Assembly (NCBI GenBank): GCA_018401055.1 | Contig: JAGYLB010000071.1 | Location: 1-64,000, forward strand | Source: Roseicyclus sp. | GTDB taxonomy: Bacteria; Pseudomonadota; Alphaproteobacteria; Rhodobacterales; Rhodobacteraceae | DNA length: 64,000 nucleotides | Reading direction: 5' to 3' | In this document: piece after piece, positions 17,434 through 27,029 of the stretch | Position numbering within the stretch: the stretch's first letter is position 1 | Layout of the letters: every line of letters begins with the position of its first letter | Made by a program: the position numbers and the translations under genes | Notes under the pieces: model-generated | Database searches by the model: none | What the model saw: only the letters and a program-made list of their open reading frames with translations | What the model was told of the DNA's origin: nothing

Positions 17434-18977
17434 GCGTCGAGATCGAAGACAAGCGTGGAAACCGTCGCGGCGGGGGCCGCGCGGCCCGTGTGGCGACCCG
17501 CATGGCGCCCTTGGCCGACGACCTGCGCCCGGTGCGCGCGGGGTTGCCCGGCGGGCAATACAACCCGCTGACCGAGGCAGGCGTGCTGCGCATCCACGAG
17601 GCGGCGCTGGACGCGCTGGAACAGGTGGGGCTGTCTCAGGCCCCGCCCTCCGGCGCGGCGGCGATGGTCAAGGCGGGCGCGATCCTTGGCGATGACGGAC
17701 GCCTGCGCTTTCCCCGCGCGCTGGTGGAGGACATGGTCGCCATCGCCGCGCGGGCCTTTCCGCTCTATGGCCGCGACCCGCGCCATCACCTCGACCTGTC
17801 GGGCACCCGCGTGCATTACGGCACGGCGGGGGCTGCGGTGAACCATGTCGATCCGGTCACGGGCGATTACCGCCCCTCGACCGCGCGCGATCTCTACGAT
17901 GCGGCGCGGCTGGCCCATCACCTCGACAACATCCATTTCTTTCAACGCACGATGGTTTGTTGCGACATTCCTGACCTGATCGAGATGGACCTCAATACGG
18001 TTTACGCCTGTCTTGCGGGCACGACAAAACATGTCGGCACGTCCTTTTCCGACCCTGCCGCCGTGGCACCGGGAATGGAGCTGATCCATCTGGTGGCAGG
18101 CGGCGAGGCCGCATGGCGCGAGATGCCTTTCGTCTCGCTGTCCAATTGTTTCGTGGTGCCGCCGATGAAATTCGCCACCGAAAGCTGCGAGACGATGGAG
18201 GCCTGCATCCGCGCGGGCATGCCGATCTTGCTCTTGTCGGCGGGCCAAGCGGGTGCCACCGCCCCTGCCCCCATCGCGGCGGCCATCGTGCAGGCGGTGG
18301 CGGAATGCCTCGCGGGGGTCGTCTACGTCAACTCCATCGCGCCCGGGCATCCGGCGGTCTTCGGCACATGGCCCTTCGTGTCGGACCTGCGGTCGGGCGC
18401 GATGTCGGGCGGCTCGGCGGAACAGGGGTTGCTGACGGCGGGCTGCGCGCAAATGCACCGCTTCTACGGGCTGCCCGGGGGGGCGGCGGCAGGGATGACG
18501 GATGCGAAACTGCCCGACATGCAGGCGGGTTGGGAACAGGGCATCACGAACGTCATGGCGGGGCTGTCGGGGCTGAACCTCGTCTATGAATCCGTCGGCA
18601 TGTATGCCTCGCTGATGGGGTTCTGCCCTGAGGGGATGGTTCTGGGCGACGACTTGATCGGGCAGGCGCAACGCTGCGTGCGCGGCATCGACGTGACCGA
18701 GGATGCGGTGTCGCTCGACGTGATGAAGGCGGTCTGTCTGGATGGCGGGCCGGGGCATTACCTTGGGTCGGACCAGACGCTGGCCTTGATGCAGACCGAA
18801 TACCTCTATCCGCAGATCGCCAACCGCATGACGCCCAAGGATTGGGATGGCGCGGGGCGGCCCGACCTTTTGACCAGCGCCCGCCGCCGCAAGGAGACGA
18901 TCTTGCAGATGGCGCCCCTACAGGTCCCGCCAGAGATCGACAGGGCGGTGCGGGCAAAAGTGGCGATCCGGTTCTGA
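17430..18977 (+). CDS. MttB-family (trimethylamine methyltransferase-like) protein, non-pyrrolysine
   Basis: A complete 515-residue protein. It resembles the MttB superfamily, with LTEAGVLRIHEAALDALEQV near residue 48, RALVEDMVAIAARAFPLYGR near 90, HFFQRTMVCCDIPDLIEMDL and the late GSAEQGLLTAGCAQMHRFYG segment. It has no in-frame TAG, so it belongs to the non-pyrrolysine branch that includes glycine-betaine and other quaternary-amine methyltransferases, which pass methyl groups to a corrinoid protein. No corrinoid protein gene is seen in the window. The ATGA overlap ties it to the flavoproteins, implying a shared demethylation route. Substrate not determined. Confidence 0.85.
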   Translation: MSVEIEDKRGNRRGGGRAARVATRMAPLADDLRPVRAGLPGGQYNPLTEAGVLRIHEAALDALEQVGLSQAPPSGAAAMVKAGAILGDDGRLRFPRALVEDMVAIAARAFPLYGRDPRHHLDLSGTRVHYGTAGAAVNHVDPVTGDYRPSTARDLYDAARLAHHLDNIHFFQRTMVCCDIPDLIEMDLNTVYACLAGTTKHVGTSFSDPAAVAPGMELIHLVAGGEAAWREMPFVSLSNCFVVPPMKFATESCETMEACIRAGMPILLLSAGQAGATAPAPIAAAIVQAVAECLAGVVYVNSIAPGHPAVFGTWPFVSDLRSGAMSGGSAEQGLLTAGCAQMHRFYGLPGGAAAGMTDAKLPDMQAGWEQGITNVMAGLSGLNLVYESVGMYASLMGFCPEGMVLGDDLIGQAQRCVRGIDVTEDAVSLDVMKAVCLDGGPGHYLGSDQTLALMQTEYLYPQIANRMTPKDWDGAGRPDLLTSARRRKETILQMAPLQVPPEIDRAVRAKVAIRF

Positions 18978-19123
18978 CCTCTGGCGGGAACTGTCACGGC
19001 CACTTCATGGGTTCCCCTATATCACCGGGCATGTATGATCCGCGCGGAAGCTGGCGCAGAGGGGTTTGCCCCCGGCGACCGGTGACGTGCAATTTGCGCG
19101 CAACGCACCAGGGAGAAACGACC

Positions 19124-20706
19124 ATGACAACACGCATCCATTCCACCCCCGCACGCGGCAGCGTCTCGCGCCGAGGCGTCTTGCAAGGGCCGCCGCAATT
19201 GGCGCGGCGGGCCTTATCCTGCCCTATGGCGCGACCCGCGCCCGCGCACAGACCCGCGGCGGCACCTTCCGCGTCGGCATCGGGCATGGCTCGACCACCG
19301 ACAGCCTCGACCCGGGGCTTTGGGAACATCTCTACGTCCAGACCTTTGCCGCGACGCGCCACAACTACCTGATCGAGGTGGGCGCCGACGGGCAGCTTGC
19401 CCCCGAGATCGCGGAAAGCTGGGACAGCGCCGATGGCCGGACCTGGGTCTTTACCATCCGGCAGGGCGTGACCTTCCATTCCGGCAAGGACGTGACGCCC
19501 GAGGATGTCGTGGCCTCGATCAACCATCACCGCGGCGAGGCCAGCACCTCGGTCGTCAAGCCGCTGCTCGCGGCCATCACCGACGTGCGCGCAGACGGCA
19601 ACACCGTTGTCGTCACGCTTGAAGCGCCCAACGCCGACCTGCCATATCTGATGACCGATTACCATGTGCCGGTCATGCCGGCCGTGGACGGGCGCATCGA
19701 CCCGAATTCGACAGATGGCTGCGGCGGCTATATCGTCGAGAGCTTCGAGCATGGCGTTCAGGCGACCGTCACCCGCAACCCGAACTACTGGAAATCGGAC
19801 CGGGCATGGTTCGACCGGATCGAGCTTTTGTCGATCCTCGACCCGGCTGCGCGCCTGAACGCGCTGATCACCGGCGAGGTTCACCTGATCGACCAGGTCG
19901 ATCCGGCCACGATCGGCATGCTCGAAGGCCGCGGCGTTGCGCGCATCCTGTCTATCCCGGGCAATGCGCATTATGGCTTCCCGATGGACAGCCGCGCCGC
20001 ACCCTACAGCGACAACAACGTCCGTCTCGCGCTGAAATACGCCATCGACCGCGATGCCATGGTCGATGTCATCCTCGGTGGTCATGGTGCCGCGTCGAAC
20101 GACAACCCGATCGGTCCGGCGAACCGCTATTTCCACGCAGAGATGGAGATGAAGACCTACGATCCCGACCGCGCGCGCTTCCACCTGCGCGAAGCCGGGC
20201 TCGACAGCCTCGATGTCACCATCGCCGTGGCCGATGCGGCCTTTTCGGGCGCGGTCGACGCGGGCGCGATGTTCTCGGAAACCGCGCGTGCGGCGGGCAT
20301 CACCCTCAACGTCAACCGGGTGCCCAACGACGGCTACTGGTCGAACGTCTGGCTCAACCCCAATGGTGACACGCCCTTCAACACCACCTACTGGGGCGGT
20401 CGCGCGGTCGAGGATCACATGTTCACCACCGCTTATGCCGCAGGGGCGGACTGGAACGAAGGTCACTGGTCCAACGACCGCTTCAACGAGCTTCTCGTGA
20501 CCGCGCGCTCGGAGGTGAACGAGGACCTGCGCCGCGAGATGTATCACGAGATGCAGCAGATCGTGTCCTTCGAAGGCTCGACCATCATCCCGATGTACAA
20601 CAACTACGTGATGGCCGTCGCCAACGAGATCGGGACGCCCGAACGCATCTCGGCGAACTGGAACTTCGACGGCTTCCGCTGCGTCGAACGCTGGTGGATG
20701 GCCTGA
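19124..20706 (+). CDS. ABC transporter substrate-binding protein, peptide/oligopeptide type (one frameshift)
   Basis: A family 5-type periplasmic binding protein of about 527 residues. The N-terminus has a possible Tat signal (SRRGVLQG). An indel near 19150-19190 separates it from the rest, which begins RAQTRGGTFRVGIGHGSTTD. Family features include LAPEIAESWDSADGRTWVFT and VTFHSGKDVTPEDV. GGGAG lies before ATG 19124. It probably captures the cargo for the three downstream transport genes. Such systems import peptides but also amines and opines; the upstream catabolic genes favour a small amino compound, which is inference. Confidence 0.87.
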
Positions 20707-20717
20707 TTTATCCACCT

Positions 20718-20754
20718 CCCCCGGCGCGCGGGTCGCGCCGGGGGATTTCCTTTT
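20718..20754 (+). terminator. Strong hairpin after the substrate-binding gene
   Basis: Perfect 11-bp stem CCCCCGGCGCG / CGCGCCGGGGG with a 5-base loop (CGGGT), followed by ATTTCCTTTT. It lies 12 bases after the binding-protein stop and before the permease genes. This is a typical position for a partial terminator or 3'-stabiliser that gives more binding protein than permease. Confidence 0.75.
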
Positions 20755-20796
20755 CGACGGCAACGGGGGACCGGGGCCCTGTCGAACCTCATTCGC

Positions 20797-21732
20797 ATGA
20801 TCCTGACGCGCGTGGCACTTGGGATCGGGCTGCTCTTCATCGTGTCGCTCGTGATCTTCTGGGCGACCGAGCTTCTGCCCGGCGACCTCGCCACGCAGAT
20901 TCTGGGTCAGGGCGCCACCCCCGAGACGGTGGCGGCCTTGCGCGAACAGCTGGGGCTGAACGATCCTGCACCGCTGCGCTACTGGAACTGGCTGACCGGC
21001 GCGCTGACAGGCGATTTCGGCGTGTCCTTGGCCAATGGGCGCCCCATCTCGGAACTGATCGGCGCGCGGCTGGGCAATACCGTATTCCTCGCGCTTTACG
21101 CCGCGGCCCTGTCGGTTCCCATCGCGCTGACGCTGGGCATCCTGAGCGCGCTTTGGCGCAATTCGGTCTTTGACCGGGTGGCCAACGCGGGCGCGCTGGG
21201 GGCGATTTCCCTGCCGGAATTCTTTGTCGCCTATATCCTTGTGCTGTGGCTGGCGCAGACGGGTTTTTTCCCCTCGATGGTGCGGATCAATACCACGACC
21301 ACATTCGGCGACCGGCTCTACATGACCTTTCTGCCCGCGCTTACGCTGACGCTGGTGGTGACCGCCCACATGATGCGGATGACGCGAGCCGCGATCATCA
21401 ACCTGATGGCCAGCCCCTATATCGAGATGGCGCGCCTGAAAGGGCTGTCACCGCTCAGGATCGTACTGCGCCACGCGCTGCCCAATGCGCTGGCCCCGAT
21501 CATCAACGTGGTGGCGCTGAACCTTGCCTATCTGATCACCGGCGTCGTGGTGGTCGAGGTGGTTTTCGTCTATCCCGGCCTCGGGCAATTGATGGTCGAT
21601 GCGGTGTCTAACCGCGACATCGCCGTGGTGCAGGCCATCGCGCTGATCTTTGCCGCCGCCTATATCGGCCTCAACCTCATCGCGGATGTGCTGTCGACCG
21701 TCACCAACCCGCGCCTGATGTACCGGAGGTAG
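20797..21732 (+). CDS. ABC transporter permease, DppB type
   Basis: An intact membrane protein of 311 residues with six hydrophobic segments. The permease loop reads YIEMARLKGLSPLRIVLRHA followed by LPNALAPIINVVALNLAYLI, the EAA motif region, and the N-terminal LRYWNWLTGALTGDFGVS is typical of DppB. It forms the membrane channel with the next gene. ATG 20797 is used. Four bases separate its stop from the second permease start. Confidence 0.92.
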   Translation: MILTRVALGIGLLFIVSLVIFWATELLPGDLATQILGQGATPETVAALREQLGLNDPAPLRYWNWLTGALTGDFGVSLANGRPISELIGARLGNTVFLALYAAALSVPIALTLGILSALWRNSVFDRVANAGALGAISLPEFFVAYILVLWLAQTGFFPSMVRINTTTTFGDRLYMTFLPALTLTLVVTAHMMRMTRAAIINLMASPYIEMARLKGLSPLRIVLRHALPNALAPIINVVALNLAYLITGVVVVEVVFVYPGLGQLMVDAVSNRDIAVVQAIALIFAAAYIGLNLIADVLSTVTNPRLMYRR

Positions 21733-21736
21733 CGCG

Positions 21737-22660
21737 ATGGGGTTCGCTACCACCGTGACGCTGGGCCTCGCGGGCCTGTTCGCCCTCGCATGGGTTATCC
21801 GCGCGGGGGCGCGGGCCATGCTGACCGGCCCGTCGCGCAGCATCGCCAATGACATGCCCCTGACCGCCGCCTTTGGCCTGCTGGTCATCGTGATCTACGC
21901 CTTTGTCGCCATCGCCGCACCGCTGCTGGCCCCCTTCCCCGAGCGCGACATCGTGGGCACCCAGTTTCAGGCATGGTCGGCCGAACACCCGCTGGGCACT
22001 GACCGGATCGGGCGCGACATGCTCTCGCGCCTCATCTACGGCGCGCGCAACACGGTGGGCATCGCATTCGCGACCACGGCGCTGGCCTTTGTGGTGGGCG
22101 CGCTTCTGGGGCTCTGGGCGGCGCTGACGGGTGGCTGGCTTGACCAGATCCTGTCGCGCCTTGTCGATGCGCTGATGGCGATCCCGGCGCTGATCTTTTC
22201 GCTCTTGCTGCTCACGATCTTCGGCACATCGGTGCTGTCGCTGATCCTTGTGATCGCGGCGGTCGATGCAACGCGGGTCTTTCGCCTCGCCCGGTCCGTC
22301 GCCCAAGGGATCGTCGTGATGGACTACATCGAGGCCGCCCGCCTGCGCGGCGAAGGCGCGTGGTTCCTGATCCGGCGCGAGATCTTGCCCAATGCCATGG
22401 CGCCGCTGGTGGCCGAATTCGGCCTGCGGTTCTGCTTTGTCTTTCTGTCGATTTCCTCGCTCAGCTTTCTGGGCCTCGGGATCAAGCCGCCGACCGCTGA
22501 CTGGGGCAGCATGGTGCGCGACAACGCGACCCTCATCACCTTTGGCGATGTGACGCCGTTGCTCCCGGCGGGCTGCATCGCGCTGCTGACGGTGGCGGTC
22601 AACTTCGTGGTCGACTGGCAGCTTTACCGCGCCTCGGGGCTGCGGGAGGGCACGCAATGA
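21737..22660 (+). CDS. ABC transporter permease, DppC type
   Basis: An intact 307-residue membrane protein. It shows AEHPLGTDRIGRDMLSRLIY near residue 78, the standard DppC segment, and the EAA loop YIEAARLRGEGAWFLIRREI followed by LPNAMAPLVAEFGLRF. It pairs with the DppB-type permease. Its stop overlaps the ATPase start as ATGA, indicating coupled translation. Confidence 0.92.
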   Translation: MGFATTVTLGLAGLFALAWVIRAGARAMLTGPSRSIANDMPLTAAFGLLVIVIYAFVAIAAPLLAPFPERDIVGTQFQAWSAEHPLGTDRIGRDMLSRLIYGARNTVGIAFATTALAFVVGALLGLWAALTGGWLDQILSRLVDALMAIPALIFSLLLLTIFGTSVLSLILVIAAVDATRVFRLARSVAQGIVVMDYIEAARLRGEGAWFLIRREILPNAMAPLVAEFGLRFCFVFLSISSLSFLGLGIKPPTADWGSMVRDNATLITFGDVTPLLPAGCIALLTVAVNFVVDWQLYRASGLREGTQ

Positions 22661-24264
22661 CCAACGACGTGTTGCTGAAAATCGACGGGCTCAGGATCGA
22701 GGGGCGGTCGGGCGACACATGGTCCGAGATCGTCAAGGGTGTGGACCTGACGCTTCACAAGGGCGAGGTGCTGGGCCTGATCGGGGAAAGCGGCGCAGGC
22801 AAATCCACCGTGGGGCTGGCGGCCATGGGTTTTGCCCGCGACGGCTGCCGCATCACCGGCGGCGCGATCACGTTCGACGGAATCGACCTGCGACAAGCGT
22901 CCGAGGCCGAACGGCGCGCCCTGCGCGGCAAGCGCATCGCCTATGTCGCGCAATCGGCGGCGGCCAGTTTCAATCCTGCCCACCGCCTGATCGAGCAATA
23001 TGCCGAGGCACCGGTGATCCACGGCGTCATGTCCCGCGACAAGGCCGAGCATGACGCCGTCGATCTTTATCGCAAAATGCAGCTTCCCGATCCGGAGGGG
23101 ATCGGATTTCGCTACCCCCATCAGGTCTCGGGCGGGCAATTGCAGCGCGCGATGACGGCCATGGCCATGGCCTGCCGGCCCGACCTGATCATCTTCGACG
23201 AGCCGACCACCGCGCTGGACGTGACCACCCAGATCGAGGTTCTGGCCGCGATCCGCGACATCGTCCGGCAGTTCGACACCGCCGCCATCTACATCACGCA
23301 CGATCTCGCCGTGGTGGCGCAGGCTGCCGACCGCATCAAGGTGCTGCTGCGCGGGGAGGAGGTGGAGGAGGCCGCGACGCGGGCGATGCTCGACGCCCCG
23401 CGCGAGGATTATACCAAGAGCCTCTGGGCGGTGCGCAGTTTTGCCCGCCCCGTGCAGCCCCCCGCCACCGGCACTCCGGTGCTGTCGGTGCGTGGCGTGA
23501 CGGCAGCCTATGGCAAGACCGTGGTGCTGGAGGATGTGAGCTTCGACATTCCCGCCGGCCGAACGGTCGCCGTGGTGGGCGAAAGCGGGTCGGGCAAATC
23601 GACCACGGCCCGCGTCATCACCGGCCTCTTGCCGCCCACTTCGGGCGAGATCGTGTTCGACGGCGCCGCCCTGCCCCCGGCGCTGAAATCGCGCAGGCGC
23701 GACCAGCTCCGGCAGGTGCAGATGATCTACCAGATGGCCGACACGGCCCTGAACCCCAAGCAGCGCCTGCGCGAGCTGATCGGGCGGCCCGCGCAGATGT
23801 ATCTGGGGCTGCACGGCCGCGCGCTGGAGACCCGCGTGCGCGACCTGCTGCACCTCATTGAGTTGGAGCCCGACACCTATATCGACCGCCTGCCGGGCGA
23901 ATTGTCGGGCGGCCAGAAGCAGCGCATCGGCATCGCGCGCGCGTTGGCCGCCGAGCCACGCCTGATCATCTGCGACGAGGTGACATCGGCGCTCGACCAG
24001 ATCGTGCAGGAGGGGATCTTGCAACTGCTGACCCGGCTGCAAGATGAATTCGGGCTGGCCTACATGTTCATCACCCATGACATCGCCACCGTGCGCGCCA
24101 TCGCAGACGATGTGGTGGTGATGCAAAGGGGCCGCGTGGTCGATCAAGGGCCCAAGGCCCGGATCTTCAGCCCCCCGTACCAGCCCTATACCGAGCTGCT
24201 GCTCTCCTCGGTGCCGCAGATGGACCCCGACTGGCTGACCCGTCTGCTCGACAGCCGCGCGTGA
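22657..24264 (+). CDS. ABC transporter fused double ATPase (DppD-DppF type)
   Basis: An intact protein of 535 residues with two nucleotide-binding domains. Domain 1 has Walker [10 protein letters not shown] (residues 43-51), signature VSGGQLQRA and Walker [13 protein letters not shown]. Domain 2 has [24 protein letters not shown] and [12 protein letters not shown]. It powers the two upstream permeases, so the importer is complete: binding protein, two permeases and a fused ATPase. The Walker B glutamate is present in both halves, so both sites look active. Confidence 0.92.
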   Translation: MTNDVLLKIDGLRIEGRSGDTWSEIVKGVDLTLHKGEVLGLIGESGAGKSTVGLAAMGFARDGCRITGGAITFDGIDLRQASEAERRALRGKRIAYVAQSAAASFNPAHRLIEQYAEAPVIHGVMSRDKAEHDAVDLYRKMQLPDPEGIGFRYPHQVSGGQLQRAMTAMAMACRPDLIIFDEPTTALDVTTQIEVLAAIRDIVRQFDTAAIYITHDLAVVAQAADRIKVLLRGEEVEEAATRAMLDAPREDYTKSLWAVRSFARPVQPPATGTPVLSVRGVTAAYGKTVVLEDVSFDIPAGRTVAVVGESGSGKSTTARVITGLLPPTSGEIVFDGAALPPALKSRRRDQLRQVQMIYQMADTALNPKQRLRELIGRPAQMYLGLHGRALETRVRDLLHLIELEPDTYIDRLPGELSGGQKQRIGIARALAAEPRLIICDEVTSALDQIVQEGILQLLTRLQDEFGLAYMFITHDIATVRAIADDVVVMQRGRVVDQGPKARIFSPPYQPYTELLLSSVPQMDPDWLTRLLDSRA

Positions 24265-24313
24265 CTTCCCCGCCGTGGTGCACCGCGGCATGCAATCATG
24301 CCGCAGCCCCGGT

Positions 24314-24327
24314 TTGATCCAGATCAA
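24314..24327. promoter_or_regulatory. FNR/FnrL box
   Basis: TTGAT-CCAG-ATCAA matches the FNR consensus TTGAT-N4-ATCAA at every defined base, in flanks TTTGAT...ATCAAA. It lies 68 bases before the SQR-like gene, so oxygen-dependent activation (or repression) of that operon by an FnrL protein is likely. Confidence 0.8.
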
Positions 24328-24394
24328 ACACGGTGATTGACCACGATCATAAAAGCCACGGTCAAGCGAACGGACTGTCACGGGAGAGACATGA

Positions 24395-25711
24395 ATGACC
24401 ATGGAATTCCAGACCAGCCGCCGCGCCTTTCTGGCGCTGGCGGCAGCAGGAGGTGCAGCTGCGACCCTGCCCGCCGCCGAGGCGCGGGCGCAGATGGTGT
24501 CGACCAATGCGCGCATCGTCATCATCGGTGCGGGGGCTGCAGGCACGGCATTCGCCAACCGGATGGTCCGACGGCTTGAGGGCGCGCAGATCACAATCAT
24601 CGACCCGCGCGCCGAACACCTTTATCAGCCCGGCCTGTCGCTGGTGGCTGCCGACCTAAAACCCGCGAGCTACGTCGTCAGCCAGACCACCGACTGGTTG
24701 CCGCGCGAGGTGACGCTGGTCACTGAGCGCGTCGCGGCCGTCGATCCAGAGGTGCAGACCGTCTCGACCGAGGGCGGCCAGACGCTGGGCTATGATTATC
24801 TGATCGTGGCGCCCGGCCTGATCCTCGATCATGACGCGATCGAGGGGTTCAGCCTCGACATGGTGGGGCAAAACGGCATTGGCGCGCTCTATGCAGGCCC
24901 CGAATACGCCGCCCGCACTTGGACGGCTGCCGCGCGCTTTGCCGAGGAAGGCGGGCGCGGCGTCTTTACCCGCCCCGAGACCGAGATGAAATGCGCGGGC
25001 GCGCCGCTCAAGCACACCTTCCTGATCGACGACCGCCTGCGCCGCGCGGGCAATCGCGGCAACGCCGAAATCTCCTATTTCGCGCCTCAGTCAGCCCTTT
25101 TCGGGGTGCCGATCGTGTCGGAACGGGTGCGGATGCTGTTTGGCGACCGCGACATCGGCTTCACCTACGCGCGCACGCTGCGCGCCGTGGATGCCGACCG
25201 CAAGATCGCCACCTTCACCGATGCCGATGGCCTGAGTTACGAGGAAAACTACGACTACCTCCACCTCATCCCGCCGCAGCGCGCGCCGGAATTCGTGGTG
25301 CAATCGGGGCTAGCCTGGGCCGACCGCTGGACCGATCAGGGCTGGGTCGATTGCGACCAATACACCCTGCGCCACAACCGCTACCCCAACATCTGGGCGC
25401 TTGGCGATGTCGCGGGCGTGCCCAAGGGCAAGACGGCCGCATCGGTGAAATGGCAGGTGCCGGTGGTCGAGGATCACCTGATCGCCGCGATTCAAGGCCG
25501 CGAGGGGACCGCCACCTATGACGGCTACACGTCGTGCCCGATGATCACCCGGATCGGCCGCGCCATGCTGGTCGAGTTCGACTACAACAACAACCTCGTG
25601 CCCTCCTTCCCCGGCCTGATCGCGCCGCTGGAGGAACTGTGGATCAGCTGGCTGATGAAGGAGGTCGCGCTGAAAGCGACCTACAACGCCATGCTGCGCG
25701 GCCAGGCCTGA
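24395..25711 (+). CDS. Tat-exported SQR-like sulfide-oxidising flavoprotein
   Basis: An intact 438-residue protein of the sulfide:quinone oxidoreductase / flavocytochrome c sulfide dehydrogenase family. The N-terminus SRRAFLALAAAGGAAA is a twin-arginine signal. The FAD motif is IVIIGAGAAG (41-50), and the C-terminal FAD segment is ALGDVAG. Cys200 (MKCAGAPLKH) and Cys381 (DGYTSCP) match the redox-active cysteines of SQR; Cys320 is a third. It would oxidise sulfide or a sulfane thiol in the periplasm and pass electrons to quinone or a partner. It is followed 22 bases later by a DUF5368 membrane gene, and an FNR box precedes it. Confidence 0.8.
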   Translation: MTMEFQTSRRAFLALAAAGGAAATLPAAEARAQMVSTNARIVIIGAGAAGTAFANRMVRRLEGAQITIIDPRAEHLYQPGLSLVAADLKPASYVVSQTTDWLPREVTLVTERVAAVDPEVQTVSTEGGQTLGYDYLIVAPGLILDHDAIEGFSLDMVGQNGIGALYAGPEYAARTWTAAARFAEEGGRGVFTRPETEMKCAGAPLKHTFLIDDRLRRAGNRGNAEISYFAPQSALFGVPIVSERVRMLFGDRDIGFTYARTLRAVDADRKIATFTDADGLSYEENYDYLHLIPPQRAPEFVVQSGLAWADRWTDQGWVDCDQYTLRHNRYPNIWALGDVAGVPKGKTAASVKWQVPVVEDHLIAAIQGREGTATYDGYTSCPMITRIGRAMLVEFDYNNNLVPSFPGLIAPLEELWISWLMKEVALKATYNAMLRGQA

Positions 25712-25733
25712 GAGCGGATCGGAGGAGAGAGAC

Positions 25734-26090
25734 ATGGAAGAGCTTACATTCGAGACGATGATCGCAGTCTTCGAGGAAATGTTCGGCGCAGGCCTGTTCT
25801 GGGCACTGGTGGCGGCTGCCGTGGTGGTCACGCTGGGCTGGATCTATGTGCTGGTCCGCGACCGGGCACTGGGGATGCGGCAATTCCTGATCGCGCAGCT
25901 TTTCATGCCTGTCGGCGCGGTGCTGGCGGTCTGGTTCGTCATGGCGATGACCAGTTCTCATATCGGCGACATCGGCGGGCCAGTCGATGTGATCATCTTT
26001 CTCGGCATCGCGGCCATGGGGGCCGTGGGCAGTGCGATCCTTGTCTATGTGATCGAACGCCTCGTGCTGCGCCGCCGCCCGGCGGAGTGA
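25734..26090 (+). CDS. DUF5368 small membrane protein
   Basis: A 118-residue protein with three strong membrane segments (FWALVAAAVVVTLGWIYVLV, QFLIAQLFMPVGAVLAVWFV and VIIFLGIAAMGAVGSAILVY) and a basic C-terminus. I recognise the DUF5368 pattern. GGAGGAGAG precedes the ATG. It follows the SQR-like gene and precedes a terminator, so the two form a short operon. It may anchor the flavoprotein or carry electrons into the membrane; no heme or cysteine motif is visible, so the mechanism is unknown. Confidence 0.7.
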   Translation: MEELTFETMIAVFEEMFGAGLFWALVAAAVVVTLGWIYVLVRDRALGMRQFLIAQLFMPVGAVLAVWFVMAMTSSHIGDIGGPVDVIIFLGIAAMGAVGSAILVYVIERLVLRRRPAE

Positions 26091-26113
26091 CCCCATCCAA
26101 GGGCTGAACGACC

Positions 26114-26143
26114 AAGGGCCGCCCCGGCAGGCGCGGCCCTTTT
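26114..26143 (+). terminator. Intrinsic terminator of the SQR/DUF5368 operon
   Basis: Perfect 9-bp stem AAGGGCCGC / GCGGCCCTT with a 10-base loop, followed by TT. It lies 24 bases after the DUF5368 stop. Confidence 0.75.
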
Positions 26144-26242
26144 CCCATGCGGACCCATGGCAAGGATCGCCCTCCTGCGCTACCTTTGTCCTCGTCGCGG
26201 CATGACATCCCGCGGCGCGTCACGAGGAGGCCAAGTCCGCGC

Positions 26243-26683
26243 ATGTCCACGCCGACCCTTGTCTATCGCCCCGCCGACACGATCGACTTTCCCGACCTGC
26301 GCATTCTGGGCCGGGCAGTGTCGCCCTACGTGCTTGACGCCGAGAATTCGGATTATGTCGATCTGGCCGTGGAATACACGATCGACGCGGATGAGGCGGT
26401 TCTTGCCCTGTACCTGTTCCTGCGCGATGCGATGCCGGCCGAACTGGAAAATGCGATGGCGGCACCGGGGGATACGGCCCTGCCCGCTCACATTGCGGCC
26501 TTGGGTCTGACCGCGCAGTACGACCATGGCCGTGTCGCAGATCAGCATGAGATCAACCTGACGCTTCACTCCGCTGATCTGGTGCTCGGCATCTTCGCAA
26601 CCTCGCTGACCCAGGAGGTGACCGAAGCCGCGCTGAGCTTTGCCCTCAGCCAACTGGTGCCGCATTTCCTGCAGGTCGAGTGA
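26243..26683 (+). CDS. Hypothetical acidic protein
   Basis: A 146-residue ORF starting MSTPTLVYRPADTIDFPDLR, with GAGGAGG about 14 bases upstream. It is acidic, has no signal peptide or membrane segment, and includes the stretch SDYVDLAVEYTIDADEAVLA. It does not match a family I recognise. It stands alone between the SQR-operon terminator and the cobalamin riboswitch. Confidence 0.6.
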   Translation: MSTPTLVYRPADTIDFPDLRILGRAVSPYVLDAENSDYVDLAVEYTIDADEAVLALYLFLRDAMPAELENAMAAPGDTALPAHIAALGLTAQYDHGRVADQHEINLTLHSADLVLGIFATSLTQEVTEAALSFALSQLVPHFLQVE

Positions 26684-26734
26684 CCTCGGGGCGCCCAGAA
26701 TCCTTGACCCAGGGCCAGAAGCGGCGTCTCATAT

Positions 26735-26905
26735 TCGGGATGGTGATCGGCGGCATCCCCGCCGGTCTGAAAAGGGAACGCGGTGCAACCCCGCGACTGC
26801 CCCCGCAACTGTGAGCGGCGAGCGACCCCGATGAACCCACTGGGCGAGAGCAGCCCGGGAAGGATCGGGCCAGCCCAGACCCGCAAGTCAGGAGACCTGC
26901 CATCG
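26735..26905 (+). ncRNA. Cobalamin (adenosylcobalamin) riboswitch
   Basis: The sequence has the conserved order: GAAAAGGGAACGCGGTGCAA, then CCGCGACTGCCCCCGCAACT, GTGAGCGG, a central CCCACTGGGC helix, GGGAAGG, and the B12 box CCGCAAGTCAGGAGACCTGC (26881-26900). It lies just upstream of a BtuF-like cobalamin-binding gene, as expected for B12-repressed uptake. Boundaries are approximate. No expression platform was resolved in the 120 bases before the start codon. Confidence 0.93.
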
Positions 26906-27029
26906 CAGATCAACCCCAAACCCGGGCGGGGCGTCCGGGCAGGAGTGCGAGACATGCGACCGGACCCGTGCCGTTCCCCCTCACATCCCCTGCCGGTCAC
27001 GGCCCCCGCCCCCTTGAGCGGAGGGCGCA

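Noticed and set aside
17430..18977. Pyrrolysine-containing MttB
   Set aside because: There is no in-frame TAG in either MttB-family gene, so neither needs pyrrolysine.
18994..21369. 791-residue open frame on the minus strand opposite the ABC importer genes
   Set aside because: It is Arg/Gly/His-rich with no family resemblance and lies opposite clear transporter genes; G+C-rich DNA gives such shadows.
22624..24600. 658-residue open frame on the minus strand opposite the ATPase gene
   Set aside because: The plus strand encodes a full double ATPase; the minus frame has atypical composition and no motifs.
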